Positions 1-8,188 of a stretch of DNA of 64,000 nucleotides are shown piece by piece (positions within the stretch are counted from its first letter, which is position 1; each line of letters opens with the position of its first letter). Source of the DNA: Streptomyces drozdowiczii (lineage in GTDB: Bacteria > Actinomycetota > Actinomycetes > Streptomycetales > Streptomycetaceae); assembly GCF_026167665.1 (NCBI RefSeq), contig NZ_CP098740.1, forward strand, positions 496,001 to 560,000, written 5' to 3'. The translations under genes were made by a program, and so were the position numbers. The notes beneath the pieces are model-generated. The model was given only the letters and a program-made list of their open reading frames with translations. It was not told the DNA's origin and made no database searches.

Positions 1-1063
1 TGTCCGTGACCTTGCCGGTGGCGGGGTCGATGGCCACCGAGTCCTGCTGCTCCGGCCAGTGCCGCGTGTTCTCCTTGACGACGTACCCGCTCCTGCTGTC
101 GGCGGGTGGAGTGATGACGAGCTTGCCGCGCAGACCTTCGGCACGGGCGATGCGGACGGCCTCGTCCAGGTCGGTCTGGACGGCGGAAGTGCCGGGCGCG
201 GGCTGCTTCGACGCCGCCCCGCCCAGGGTCGAGGAGACGGACGGCGTCGCCCCGCCCAGCGCGTCCTGGATCGTGCCGATGTTCACGCCCGCGTGCGCGG
301 ACCACGTCAGTCCGGTTGCCGAGAGGGCGAGGAAACCGGCCGACACCCACAAGCCCACGGCCCCGTGCCAGGACAGCGTGCGCTTGCGCCCCTGCACGCC
401 CCGGCGCGGTACGAACAGCCGACGCATCCTCTCCCGCCCGCGCGGCGCCCCGAGCCACAGGGCGAGCCCGCCCAGCACCTCGACCCACAACCAACTCGCT
501 GCGATCTCGCTGTAGTTGCGGCCGAACTCCCCGAGATGCAGCGTGCGGTGCAGGCTGTCGAACCACGCCCGTACGGGCAGCCACTCGCCGAACGTACGCA
601 GCGAGCCGCGCACCTCCGCCGTGTAGGGATCGACGAAAGCGGTCTGCGTGTATCCCTCGGGCAGCCCCTTCACGTCGAAGGTGACGCGCGTGGTGTCCTC
701 GTCGCCCGCTCCCTTGGTGACGGAGACGAGCCGCCCGCCGGGTGTCGCCTCGCGGGCCGAGTCCACCTGGGCGGCCAGCGGCTTCGGTTCGCCGTGCGGG
801 GTGACCTTCAGTTCGTGGTGGTAGACGACGGACTCGATCTGCGGCGTCGCCGTGTAGAGCAGTCCGGTCACGGCGGCGACGAGCAGGAACGGACCGATGA
901 GGACGCCCGCGTAGAAGTGCAGGCGCAGAAGGAGGGGCCGCAGCCCGCTCCACATGCCTCCACCGCTCCTCGTCGTCGGCGTGGCGAAGTCCTCGGTGGC
1001 GGCGGCCTCCTCGGTCGTGTGTGGTCGGAGCGGTGGTGGCGCGGCAGGCGTGGTCTCGGTCAT
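1..1063 (-). CDS. PepSY-domain membrane protein, partial
   Basis: The gene runs off the left edge, so only the first 354 residues are visible. After a Pro/Thr-rich cytoplasmic start there is a hydrophobic helix near residue 45, then a PepSY-like extracellular region, a membrane segment near residue 190 just before an Arg-rich turn, and another helix followed by a second PepSY-like stretch at the window edge. This order matches the PepSY-TM family (PepSY-associated membrane helices), which is often found beside iron or siderophore genes. ATG at 1061-1063 is the first start in frame. The function is not known at reaction level. The nearby cobalamin and metal genes suggest a metal or redox role by inference only. 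Confidence 0.8.
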   Translation of the reverse strand, partial: MTETTPAAPPPLRPHTTEEAAATEDFATPTTRSGGGMWSGLRPLLLRLHFYAGVLIGPFLLVAAVTGLLYTATPQIESVVYHHELKVTPHGEPKPLAAQVDSAREATPGGRLVSVTKGAGDEDTTRVTFDVKGLPEGYTQTAFVDPYTAEVRGSLRTFGEWLPVRAWFDSLHRTLHLGEFGRNYSEIAASWLWVEVLGGLALWLGAPRGRERMRRLFVPRRGVQGRKRTLSWHGAVGLWVSAGFLALSATGLTWSAHAGVNIGTIQDALGGATPSVSSTLGGAASKQPAPGTSAVQTDLDEAVRIARAEGLRGKLVITPPADSRSGYVVKENTRHWPEQQDSVAIDPATGKVTD

Positions 1064-1163
1064 CGGCTGCTCCTCGTGCGTGGACCGGTGGGGACGGTGA
1101 CGTGCACGTAGAGGAGTCGGAGCGAATGGCGCGCGAGTTCCCACCACCAGGGTGAGACCTACG

Positions 1164-1976
1164 TCACATGCGATGGAGGTCCGCAGCCCCCCGCGACGGT
1201 CCTTCCGCGATGCGCAGCAGATACGTGTCCATGATCCAGCCGTGCCGCTCGCGTGCCTCGGCGCGGACCCGTCGGATGCGGTCGGAGACTTCACGGATCG
1301 GCCCGGCAACGAGGAGTTCGTCCGGGGTGCCGAGGTAGGCGCCCCAGTAGATCCATACGCTGTCGCCCGCGACCTGGGTGAACGACTCGTGGGCGTCGAG
1401 CATGACGACGATGTCGCCGTCGTCGTTCTGGCCGACGTCGGCGAGACGGCGGGCCGGGGTGATGTGCACCGGGCGTCCCACCTGGTTGAGCGGGATGCGG
1501 TGACGGGCGGTCAGGGCGGCGACGCTCGTGATTCCGGGGATGACCTCGACGCTCACGGAGAGCGCGCCGCGGTCCTCGATGTCCCCGAGGATGCCGAGCG
1601 TGCTGTCGTACAGGGACGGGTCGCCCCAGACGAGGAAGGCCCCCGTCTCGCCGGCCGTCATCTCGTCGCGCATCGCCCGCTCGAAGATCTCGCCGCGCCG
1701 CTCACGCCAGTCCTGGACGGCCGCCGTGTAATCGGAACGGTCCATCGGGCGCCGGTCGCGGCTGGGGTCCTCGACCTCCACCACGCGGTACGGGCCCCGC
1801 GCGTGCTCCTCGATCATCCGGTGGCGCAGGTCGGTCAGCGACGCCTTGTCGGGGCCCTTGCCGACGATGAAGAAGACGTCGGCGCGGCGGATCGCCTTCA
1901 CGGCCTGAAGGGTCAGATGGTCGGGGTTGCCGGCCCCGATGCCGATGACGAGGATCGCGCGCTGTTCCGTGCTCAT
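1164..1976 (-). CDS. cobF: Precorrin-6A synthase (deacetylating)
   Basis: This 270-residue protein is a SAM-dependent tetrapyrrole methylase of the aerobic cobalamin pathway. Known family members methylate C1 of precorrin-5 and release acetate. The glycine-rich start motif VIGIGAGNPDHLT lies near residue 9 and the GDPSLYDS substrate/SAM loop near residue 110, and the length is usual for CobF. ATG at 1974-1976 is chosen because the longer open frame upstream enters the riboswitch region and has no family similarity. The gene stands alone, divergent from the cobalamin-riboswitch-controlled importer, so this spot combines B12 synthesis and B12 uptake. Confidence 0.9.
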   Translation of the reverse strand: MSTEQRAILVIGIGAGNPDHLTLQAVKAIRRADVFFIVGKGPDKASLTDLRHRMIEEHARGPYRVVEVEDPSRDRRPMDRSDYTAAVQDWRERRGEIFERAMRDEMTAGETGAFLVWGDPSLYDSTLGILGDIEDRGALSVSVEVIPGITSVAALTARHRIPLNQVGRPVHITPARRLADVGQNDDGDIVVMLDAHESFTQVAGDSVWIYWGAYLGTPDELLVAGPIREVSDRIRRVRAEARERHGWIMDTYLLRIAEGPSRGAADLHRM

Positions 1977-2061
1977 GCGGACAGTCTTCCAGGGGCCTCT
2001 CCTCGGCCGGCGCCGGGACGCCCGGCTCGCGTCCGACCCGGTGTCCGGGTGCGCCCGGTCA

Positions 2062-2215
2062 TTACGTACGATCACCAGGTCAAAGCCGCGGCAGGAGCCA
2101 GGAAGCCGGTGCGAATCCGGCACGGTCCCGCCACTGTGACCGCGCACGTCCCCACGGGTGTCCGCGGAAGTCAGGTCACTGACCTGCCGCGGGCCCGATC
2201 CGAGGAGCGCGGACT
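2062..2215 (+). promoter_or_regulatory. Cobalamin riboswitch upstream of BtuFCD-like operon
   Basis: The region has the diagnostic B12-box core, a GCCGGTGCGAATCCGGCAC hairpin at about 2105-2123 followed by GGTCCCGCCACTGTGAC at about 2124-2140. Upstream is the conserved GCAGGAGCCAGGAAGCC-like strand and downstream a GGAAGTCAGGTCACTGACC segment near 2166-2185. A purine-rich ribosome site (GCAGGAGG) lies just before the ATG at 2232, so adenosylcobalamin binding probably blocks translation initiation. Limits are approximate. Confidence 0.93.
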
Positions 2216-2231
2216 CCGCAGGAGGCTTCCC

Positions 2232-3299
2232 ATGCACGACGGTCACAGCCGTCCCCTTTTCTCGTTCTCCCCGTCGCCCGTGGTGTCCGCGATTTCACGT
2301 CGGCGCGGTCCGGCGCGCCTCGCCGCGGCCGTCACAGCGCTGTCGGCGATCCTGCTGACGGCCGGCTGCGGCTCGTCCGGCACCACCGACGACTCCCCGA
2401 AGGCGAGTGCCTCGGCGGCGAAGGGCTTCCCCGTCACCATCGACAACTGCGGGGTCAGGACGACGTACACCGAACCGCCGTCCCGCGCGGTGACCATCCA
2501 CCAGCACCCGGCCGAACTGATGCTCTCGCTGGGGCTGAAGGACCGTATGGCCGGTACGTCGTACCCCGACTCGGCGGTGCTGCCCGCTCTGCGCAAGGAC
2601 TTCGCGTCGATCCCGCAGTTGTCGAAGGAGGCGCCGTCGTTCGAGAAGGTCCTCGACACCGATCCCGACTTCGTCTACGGCGGGTACGCCAGCGCGTTCG
2701 CGGAGAAGGAGGGGCGCTCGCGCAAGGCGTTCCGGGACGCGGGCATCGACACCTACCTCAACCGGGAGAACTGCGCCGGGAAGGAGGGGGTGACGATGGA
2801 GGACACGTACGCCGAGATACGCACGATCGGCAAGATCTTCGGCGTCCCCGACCGCGCGTCGGCTCTCGTCTCCGAGCTGCGCACCCGCGTGGACAAGGCG
2901 AGCGCGGCCGTGAAGGGCGCGCGTGATGTCTCCGTGTTCGTCTACGACAGCGGCGACAAGTCCGCCTTCACGGCCGGGGGCAAGGGCCTGGGCAACGAAC
3001 TGATCGAGCTGGCGGGCGGCAGGAACGTCTTCTCCGACCTGGACGACGTGTTCGGCGACGCCTCATGGGAACAGGTCGTCGACCGCAAGCCGGAAGTCAT
3101 CGCCATCTACGACTACGCGGGCACCACCGTCGCGCAGAAGAAGAAGTTCCTGCTCTCCCAGCCCGCCCTCGCCGACGTGCCCGCGATCAGGAACAAGCGC
3201 TTCGTGGTCCTGCCGCTGACCGACACCCTCGTCGGCGTCCGCTCGGCGGACGCCGTGGGCGACCTGGCGCGCGGGCTGCACCCGGACAGCTTCGAGTGA
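2232..3299 (+). CDS. Cobalamin/corrinoid ABC transporter substrate-binding lipoprotein (BtuF-like)
   Basis: This 355-residue exported lipoprotein has an Arg-rich start, a hydrophobic stretch and a lipobox ending LLTAGC near residue 43. The mature part has the helical-backbone metal-receptor fold typical of BtuF/FhuD proteins, with two lobes joined by a long helix: residues EPPSRAVTIHQHPAE open lobe one and KPEVIAIYDY is in lobe two. ATG 2232 sits 8 bases after GGAGG. GTG codons at 2280 and 2283 are alternatives but would shorten the signal peptide. The cobalamin riboswitch and the overlapping permease and ATPase genes argue for B12 or a cobalt corrinoid as cargo. An iron-siderophore cargo cannot be excluded from sequence alone. 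Confidence 0.85.
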   Translation: MHDGHSRPLFSFSPSPVVSAISRRRGPARLAAAVTALSAILLTAGCGSSGTTDDSPKASASAAKGFPVTIDNCGVRTTYTEPPSRAVTIHQHPAELMLSLGLKDRMAGTSYPDSAVLPALRKDFASIPQLSKEAPSFEKVLDTDPDFVYGGYASAFAEKEGRSRKAFRDAGIDTYLNRENCAGKEGVTMEDTYAEIRTIGKIFGVPDRASALVSELRTRVDKASAAVKGARDVSVFVYDSGDKSAFTAGGKGLGNELIELAGGRNVFSDLDDVFGDASWEQVVDRKPEVIAIYDYAGTTVAQKKKFLLSQPALADVPAIRNKRFVVLPLTDTLVGVRSADAVGDLARGLHPDSFE

Positions 3300-4387
3300 C
3301 GGCGCTCGCCACGGACGCCGGGCACACCACCGCGGTCGAGCCGCGCCGCCGGGCCGCGTTCGCCGTCGTCCTGGTCGGGCTCACCGTGCTGCTGGCCGCC
3401 TGCATGACCGCGGGGCTCGCCCTCGGCTCGGTGCGGGTGCCGCCCGCCCAGGTGTGGCACATCGTGACGCACGCGCTCGGCGCCGACTGGACGGAGCCCA
3501 CCTGGACCCGGGCGCGGGAGACGATCGTGCTCGACGTGCGGGGCCCCCGCGTCCTGCTCGGCGCGGTCACCGGCGCGGGCCTCGCCGTCGTCGGTACGGC
3601 GCTCCAGGCGCTGGTGCGCAACCCCCTCGCCGAGCCGTACCTCCTCGGCGCGTCCTCCGGCGCCTCGCTCGGCGCGGTCTCGGTGATCGTGTTCGGGTCG
3701 AGCCTCTTCGGGACGGTGTCCCTGTCGGCGGCCGCGTTCGCGGGGGCACTGGGCGCGCTCGTCCTCGTCTACGCGGCCGCCCGCACCGGTGGCCGCATCA
3801 CCTCGATGCGACTCGTCCTGGCAGGGGTCGCCGTGGCGTCGGTGCTCAACGCGCTGCTGAACCTGCTCCTCCTGACGACGGACAACGGCAACGAGGCGCG
3901 CACGGTCCTCGCCTGGACCATGGGCGGTCTCGGCGGTGTGTCCTGGGGGTCGCTCTGGCTGCCGGGTCTGGCGCTGCTCCTCGGCATCGCGGTCCTCATG
4001 GTGCAGGCCCCGAATCTGAACCTGCTGCTGGCCGGGGAGGAGGCCGCCGCCACCATGGGCCTGGACGTCGCGCGGTTCCGGGCCCGGATGTTCGTGCTCG
4101 TGTCGCTGGTCACCGGTGTGCTGGTCGCCGCGGCCGGACCGATCGGCTTCGTGGGCCTGATGCTCCCGCACATCGTGCGGCTGCTCGTCGGCGGCGACCA
4201 CCGGCGCGTGCTGCCGACCGCCGCGCTGGGCGGTGCGTCCTTCCTGGTCCTCTCGGACATCGTGGCGCGGACCGTGACGGCGCCGGAGGAGATCCCGGTC
4301 GGCGTGCTCACCGCCCTGTGCGGCGGGCCGTTCTTCCTGTGGCTGATGCGGCACGACGCGCGCAAGAAGGCAGGAGGCACGGCATGA
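3296..4387 (+). CDS. FecCD/BtuC-type ABC transporter permease
   Basis: This 363-residue membrane protein has about ten hydrophobic segments. It carries the family landmarks RGPRVLLGAVTGAGLAVVG near residue 80, NPLAEPYLLGASSGASLGA near residue 108, and the ATPase-contact stretch GPIGFVGLMLPHIVRLLVG near residue 280. It would form the transmembrane channel for the lipoprotein encoded just upstream. The GTG start at 3296 overlaps the preceding TGA (GTGA), which is the usual translational coupling. The much longer open frame upstream in the same phase is a shadow of the lipoprotein gene. Confidence 0.92.
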   Translation: MTALATDAGHTTAVEPRRRAAFAVVLVGLTVLLAACMTAGLALGSVRVPPAQVWHIVTHALGADWTEPTWTRARETIVLDVRGPRVLLGAVTGAGLAVVGTALQALVRNPLAEPYLLGASSGASLGAVSVIVFGSSLFGTVSLSAAAFAGALGALVLVYAAARTGGRITSMRLVLAGVAVASVLNALLNLLLLTTDNGNEARTVLAWTMGGLGGVSWGSLWLPGLALLLGIAVLMVQAPNLNLLLAGEEAAATMGLDVARFRARMFVLVSLVTGVLVAAAGPIGFVGLMLPHIVRLLVGGDHRRVLPTAALGGASFLVLSDIVARTVTAPEEIPVGVLTALCGGPFFLWLMRHDARKKAGGTA

Positions 4388-5184
4388 CGGCGGCCGAACT
4401 GCACGTCGAGGGCGTCACGCTCACGGCCGGTGCCCGGCGGCTGGTCCACGACGTCACGCTCACGGCCCGTCCGGGCGAGACGGTCGGCCTCGTCGGCCCG
4501 AACGGCAGTGGCAAATCCAGTCTGTTGCGCTCCGTCTACCGGGTCCTGCGCCCGGAAGCCGGAACCGTCCGCGTCGACGGTGCCGACGCCTGGTCCCTGT
4601 CCCCGCGCCGGCTCGCGCGCACGCTGGCGGCGGTGGTGCAGGACGCCCCGTCCGGCCTGGAGCTGAGTGTGCGGGAAGTCGTCGCGATGGGGCGGACCCC
4701 GCACAAGCGGCTCCTGTCCGGTGACACGACCGAGGACGCCGCGACGATCGAGACGGCACTCGCCTCGGTCGACGCCGTCCCCTTGGCCGACCGCCCCTTC
4801 GACCGTCTCTCCGGCGGCGAGCGCCAGCGGGTGCTGATCGCCCGCGCCCTGGCCCAGGAGCCGTCGCTGCTCGTCCTGGACGAACCGACCAACCACCTGG
4901 ACATCCGGCACCAGTTGGAGGTCCTGGCCGTGCTGCGCCGACTGCCCGCGACGGTTCTCGTCGCCCTGCACGACCTCAACCTGGCAGCGCACTACTGCGA
5001 TCGCCTGTACGTGCTGCGCGACGGCGGTGTCGTCGCGTCCGGACCACCGCACCAGGTGCTCACTCCGCGCCTGCTGGCGGAGGTCTACGAGGTGGCCGCC
5101 GAGGTGGCGGTGCACCCCCGCACGGGCCGTCCCCAGGTGACGTTCCTGCCGGCGGACGGGCCGTTGCCCGGCGCGGCGGGGTGA
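4384..5184 (+). CDS. ABC transporter ATP-binding protein (BtuD-like)
   Basis: This 266-residue ATPase energises the permease encoded upstream, with which it overlaps by ATGA. Walker A is GPNGSGKS at residues 38-45, the signature LSGGERQ starts at residue 142, and Walker B LLVLDEPTNHLD follows near residue 162. The switch His lies in LVALHDLNL near residue 199. The FecE/BtuD subfamily has this length and these motifs. The three-gene unit ends here. Convergent transcription from the FhuF-like gene begins 16 bases downstream. Confidence 0.93.
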   Translation: MTAAELHVEGVTLTAGARRLVHDVTLTARPGETVGLVGPNGSGKSSLLRSVYRVLRPEAGTVRVDGADAWSLSPRRLARTLAAVVQDAPSGLELSVREVVAMGRTPHKRLLSGDTTEDAATIETALASVDAVPLADRPFDRLSGGERQRVLIARALAQEPSLLVLDEPTNHLDIRHQLEVLAVLRRLPATVLVALHDLNLAAHYCDRLYVLRDGGVVASGPPHQVLTPRLLAEVYEVAAEVAVHPRTGRPQVTFLPADGPLPGAAG

Positions 5185-5200
5185 CCGGCACCGGACCCGG

Positions 5201-5884
5201 TCACCGGGCCAGGCAGCAGTCCCCGCACTTCGAGCCGTTGGGTGCCCGGTAGTACAGGCAGCAGCTGCGGCGGCGGAAGGTGAGCCCGGGGCCGGTGATG
5301 CGGCCGGTCCCGGGCAGCCGTCCCGTCTCCAGGAGTTCGCGCGTCAGCTCGGTGAGCGGAGCCCGCAGACCGGGCCGGACCCTCAGCAGCTGTGCCGCCG
5401 AGCCGACCAGCGCGGAGGCGGAGTTCCCGGCGAGGAGCCGCGGCGCCATCTTGACGGGCAGGTGGCTCTCCAGACGCTGAAGGACACCGTCGGCCTGGGC
5501 GGCCACGGCGTCCGCCAGTGGCGACGCCGCTCGCGGGGCGCGGCTGCCGCGCGGCCCGGCGAGCCGGAGGGCCGAGCCGTCGCCGCCCCATTCCGCGGTG
5601 GCCATCACGGGCACGATGCCGTGGACCAGCGCGCAGGCCAGGACCGGCGACCACAGCCGTGCCGCAAGCCCGAGATGGGCGATGGAGACGCCGATACGGG
5701 CTTCGCCGGTCCCGTAGCGTTCGTTGACGGTCCTGGCCCGCGCCGCGAACCCCTCCCCCGTGAGACGCGCCCCGCCGCGCGCGGGGCCCGGGGCCGTGTC
5801 AAGGGCGAAGAAACCTCCCAGCCGTGCCACGTCGCGCAGCGCCTCCACGACCTCGTCCACCGGTACGTCGCCCGCCGCGGTCAT
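5201..5884 (-). CDS. FhuF-like (2Fe-2S)-binding protein
   Basis: This protein of about 227 residues ends in the FhuF-type iron-sulfur motif: two adjacent Cys, ten residues, then CGDC (CCLYYRAPNGSKCGDC, residues about 209-224). Family members bind a 2Fe-2S cluster and are thought to reduce ferric siderophores in the cytoplasm. ATG at 5882-5884 overlaps the TGA of the TsaD-like gene upstream, so the two are co-transcribed. A longer open frame extends further upstream but only shadows that gene. Its position beside the metal and B12 importer agrees with iron handling. The actual substrate is unknown. Confidence 0.82.
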   Translation of the reverse strand: MTAAGDVPVDEVVEALRDVARLGGFFALDTAPGPARGGARLTGEGFAARARTVNERYGTGEARIGVSIAHLGLAARLWSPVLACALVHGIVPVMATAEWGGDGSALRLAGPRGSRAPRAASPLADAVAAQADGVLQRLESHLPVKMAPRLLAGNSASALVGSAAQLLRVRPGLRAPLTELTRELLETGRLPGTGRITGPGLTFRRRSCCLYYRAPNGSKCGDCCLAR

Positions 5885-6954
5885 CAGGCGGCCCGGGCAG
5901 CGGTGGCGGGGAGCGGGGTCAGCGACGCGTACTCCAGCGGTGCGGAGGGATCGATGGACACGTCGAGCGGCGCCGGTTCGGCGCCGGAGCGGACCAGCAG
6001 GTCGCCGACGGCGGCGATCATGGCTCCGTTGTCCGTGCACAGCGTCATCGACGGCACCCGAAGTTCGATGCCGGCCGCGGCACATCGCTGCTCCGCCAGC
6101 GCCCGCACCCGGGAGTTCGCGGCCACACCGCCGACCACGATCAGCGTGCGCACGTCGTGATCGCGGCACGCGCGCAGCGCCTTGCGTGTGAGGACGTCGG
6201 CAACAGCCTCCTGGAGCGCGGCCGCGCCGTCGGCGATCAAAAGCTCTTCGCCGCGCAAGCGGTGCTGCTCCACCCAGCGGGCGGCGGCGGTCTTGAGGCC
6301 GGAGAAGGAGAACGCGTACGGGTCGTCACCTCCCTTGGTCAGCGGCCGGGGGAAGGCGATCGCGTCCGGATTGCCCGTCCTCGCGGCCCCGTCGATGGCA
6401 GGCCCGCCCGGATAGGGCAGGCCGAGGATGCGGGCGACCTTGTCGAAGCACTCTCCGGCGGCGTCGTCGAGGGTGTCGCCCAGGTGCAGGATCGGTTCGC
6501 GCACCAGATCCCGGACCAGAAGCAGGGACGTGTGGCCGCCGGAGACGATCAGGACGACGCAGGGTTCGGGCAGGGGGCCGTGCTCCAGGGTGTCCGCGGC
6601 GACATGCCCGGCCAGGTGGTGCACGCCGTACAGCGGAACGCCGGCGGTGTAGGCAAGGGTCTTGGCCCCGGCCAGGCCGACCTGCAAGGCGCCCGAGAGG
6701 CCGGGCCCGGTGGTGACGGCGACCGCATCGAGCTGCCCGAGCCGAATCCCGGCCTGCGAAAGGGCCTCTCGTACAACCGGGACGAACGCCTGGAGGTGGG
6801 CACGGGAGGCGATCTCGGGCACGACCCCGCCGAAGCGGGCGTGCTCGTCCATGCTCGACGCCACGACGTGGGCCAGCAGTCTTCCGTCCTGCACGATGCC
6901 CGCGCCGGTCTCGTCGCACGACGACTCGATCCCCAGCACCATCGGTGCGCTCAC
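5884..6954 (-). CDS. tsaD: TsaD/Kae1-family tRNA threonylcarbamoyladenosine transferase
   Basis: This 356-residue ASKHA-fold protein resembles TsaD, which transfers the threonylcarbamoyl group to A37 of ANN-decoding tRNAs. It has the start [11 protein letters not shown], the metal ligands HHLAGH near residue 110 and CTDNGAMIA near residue 295, and the SGGHTSL nucleotide loop. GTG at 6952-6954 is preferred because AGGAG lies six bases upstream. An ATG 18 bases earlier is possible. Streptomyces usually encode TsaD near groES with tsaB, tsaE and rimI, none of which is here. This copy may therefore be a second, metal-stress-linked paralogue (inference). It is followed by the FhuF-like gene with an ATGA overlap. 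Confidence 0.85.
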   Translation of the reverse strand: MSAPMVLGIESSCDETGAGIVQDGRLLAHVVASSMDEHARFGGVVPEIASRAHLQAFVPVVREALSQAGIRLGQLDAVAVTTGPGLSGALQVGLAGAKTLAYTAGVPLYGVHHLAGHVAADTLEHGPLPEPCVVLIVSGGHTSLLLVRDLVREPILHLGDTLDDAAGECFDKVARILGLPYPGGPAIDGAARTGNPDAIAFPRPLTKGGDDPYAFSFSGLKTAAARWVEQHRLRGEELLIADGAAALQEAVADVLTRKALRACRDHDVRTLIVVGGVAANSRVRALAEQRCAAAGIELRVPSMTLCTDNGAMIAAVGDLLVRSGAEPAPLDVSIDPSAPLEYASLTPLPATAARAA

Positions 6955-6971
6955 TCCAGGCTCCTTTTGCA

Positions 6972-7000
6972 CATATACAGTAGTTGCAATATACGGGCAA
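6972..7000 (-). promoter_or_regulatory. Candidate promoter of the tsaD-like gene
   Basis: On the minus strand TTGCCC (6995-7000) and TATATG (6972-6977) are separated by 17 bases, a reasonable housekeeping-type promoter. The predicted start point falls next to the AGGAG ribosome site, so the leader would be only about ten bases long. The stretch is unusually AT-rich for this genome. No convincing Zur box was found in it. Confidence 0.4.
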
Positions 7001-7109
7001 TAAGGCGATAGCCGCCCCCGCCATACGGCACACCTTTCGGTATGCCGGTGTCGGCCGCGACCCGCCCCGGGTCACAGCCGACACTCACGCTGCCTGGCGA
7101 ACTCCGGTC

Positions 7110-7415
7110 TCACCAGGAGGACTTGGTGACCCCCGGCAGGAAACCGGCGTGCGCCTGCCGGCGCAGGTTGACCCGTGACAGACCGAACTTCCGCAGGTGT
7201 CCTCGCGGACGCCCGTCCACGCTGTCCCGGTTGCGCACCCGGGTGGCGCTCGCGTCGCGCGGCTGGCGCCGCAGCTCCTCCGAAGCGGCCTGCCGCTCGG
7301 CGTCGGTGGAGGACGGCCGGCGGATGACCTCCTTCAGCTCCGCACGGCGGGCCGCGTACCTCGCGACGATCACCTTGCGCTTCTCGTTCTGCGCGATCTT
7401 GCTCTTCTTGGCCAT
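7110..7415 (-). CDS. rpsN: 30S ribosomal protein S14, zinc-independent paralogue
   Basis: This 101-residue S14 begins [14 protein letters not shown] and ends with the conserved [17 protein letters not shown] segment. It has no cysteine, so it is the long, zinc-free type that replaces the short CXXC form when zinc is scarce. The start overlaps the stop of the L28 gene upstream (TGATG). Together with L28 it forms a minus-strand operon reading away from the operator at 7684-7703, divergent from L33-L31-MRF-S18. Control by Zur is inferred from the operator and from homologous loci. Confidence 0.95.
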   Translation of the reverse strand: MAKKSKIAQNEKRKVIVARYAARRAELKEVIRRPSSTDAERQAASEELRRQPRDASATRVRNRDSVDGRPRGHLRKFGLSRVNLRRQAHAGFLPGVTKSSW

Positions 7416-7651
7416 CAGACCTTCCCTCCTCGGGCGCGGATACGGACGACGGCGGCTTCGATACCGATGCTGTCGATGGTCTTGATCGCCTTCGCGCTGA
7501 GCGTCAGCCGGACGAACCGCCCCTCGCTCGGCAGCCAGTAGCGCTTGCGCTGGATGTTGGGGTCGAAACGGCGCGAGGTGCGCCGGTGCGAGTGGGAGAT
7601 GGAGTTGCCGAAGCCCGGCTGGGTGCCGGTCAGTTGGCAGTGAGCGGACAA
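7415..7651 (-). CDS. rpmB: 50S ribosomal protein L28, zinc-independent paralogue
   Basis: This 78-residue L28 starts at TTG (7649-7651), supported by GAGGAAG seven bases upstream; no ATG or GTG fits the family start SAHCQLTG. It retains one cysteine at position 5 but lacks the paired CXXC motifs of zinc-binding L28, so it should not hold zinc. It is the first gene of the minus-strand rpmB-rpsN unit. The rare TTG start may limit its expression. Confidence 0.93.
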   Translation of the reverse strand: MSAHCQLTGTQPGFGNSISHSHRRTSRRFDPNIQRKRYWLPSEGRFVRLTLSAKAIKTIDSIGIEAAVVRIRARGGKV

Positions 7652-7680
7652 GGTTCTGCTTCCTCTCGTCGATGGTCCCT

Positions 7681-7709
7681 TTTGATAATGGAAACCATTT
7701 GCATATAGT
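7681..7709. promoter_or_regulatory. Zur-type operator over divergent ribosomal-protein promoters
   Basis: The segment at 7689-7703, TGGAAACCATTTGCA, matches 11 of 15 positions of the Streptomyces Zur-box consensus TGAAAATGATTTTCA, and overlaps the inverted repeat AATGG-AAA-CCATT. A promoter toward L33 is visible as TTTGAT (7681-7686) and TATAGT (7704-7709) with 17 bases between, so a bound repressor would cover the spacer. The same element lies upstream of the divergent L28-S14 unit. The consensus is from published Streptomyces Zur work; binding here is inferred. Confidence 0.7.
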
Positions 7710-7716
7710 ACCCCCC

Positions 7717-7881
7717 ATGGCACGCAACGAGGTCCGCCCGATCATCAAGCTCCGCTCCACCGCGGGAACCGGCTACACGTACGTCACCCGCAAGAACCGC
7801 CGCAACGATCCCGACCGACTGGTCCTGCGCAAGTTCGACCCCGTCGCCCGACGCCACGTCGACTTCCGCGAGGAACGCTGA
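7717..7881 (+). CDS. rpmG: 50S ribosomal protein L33, zinc-independent paralogue
   Basis: This 54-residue L33 ([17 protein letters not shown] start, HVDFREER end) lacks all cysteines, whereas zinc-binding L33 has two CXXC pairs. ATG 7717 has no Shine-Dalgarno sequence. The predicted -10 box ends at 7709, so the transcript may begin at or next to the start codon, making this a likely leaderless message. It heads the plus-strand unit L33-L31-MRF-S18. Confidence 0.95.
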   Translation: MARNEVRPIIKLRSTAGTGYTYVTRKNRRNDPDRLVLRKFDPVARRHVDFREER

Positions 7882-7933
7882 TTCGTCACCGCCGTCGGCC
7901 ACCCCTTCCGAACTCAGCACCGAGGAAAGCCCC

Positions 7934-8188
7934 ATGAAGCCCGCAATCCACCCCTCCTACGGCCCCGTCGTCTTCCGTGACCGCGCCGCGAACCACGCGT
8001 TCCTCACCCGCTCCACCATGACCAGCGAGAAGACCATCGACTGGGAGGACGGCAACACCTACCCGGTGGTCGACGTCGAGATCTCCAACGTCAGCCACCC
8101 CTTCTACACGGGCACCGCCCGCGTCCTGGACACGGCCGGACGGGTCGAGCGCTTCGAGCGCCGTTACGGTCGACACGGGGCCAAGTGA
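7934..8188 (+). CDS. rpmE2: 50S ribosomal protein L31 type B, zinc-independent
   Basis: This 84-residue type B L31 has the usual [16 protein letters not shown] start and the SHPFYTG motif and contains no cysteine. Type B L31 replaces the zinc-binding type A form under zinc limitation in Bacillus and Streptomyces. GAGGAAAG precedes the start. The stop overlaps the start of the MRF-like gene (TGATG), so the two are translationally coupled. Confidence 0.95.
   Translation: MKPAIHPSYGPVVFRDRAANHAFLTRSTMTSEKTIDWEDGNTYPVVDVEISNVSHPFYTGTARVLDTAGRVERFERRYGRHGAK

Noticed and set aside
2105..2140. A tRNA T-arm-like GTGCGAATCC segment
   Set aside because: It is the B12-box hairpin of the cobalamin riboswitch; no acceptor or anticodon arm can be formed.
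3065..4387. A 440-residue version of the permease starting inside the lipoprotein gene
   Set aside because: The extra N-terminal part is Arg/Pro-rich shadow sequence; GTG 3296 with its overlap fits family length.
6966..7010. A Zur box upstream of the tsaD-like gene
   Set aside because: The AT-rich stretch has TTGC/GCAA symmetry but no TGAAAAT-like arm; it looks like an ordinary promoter.
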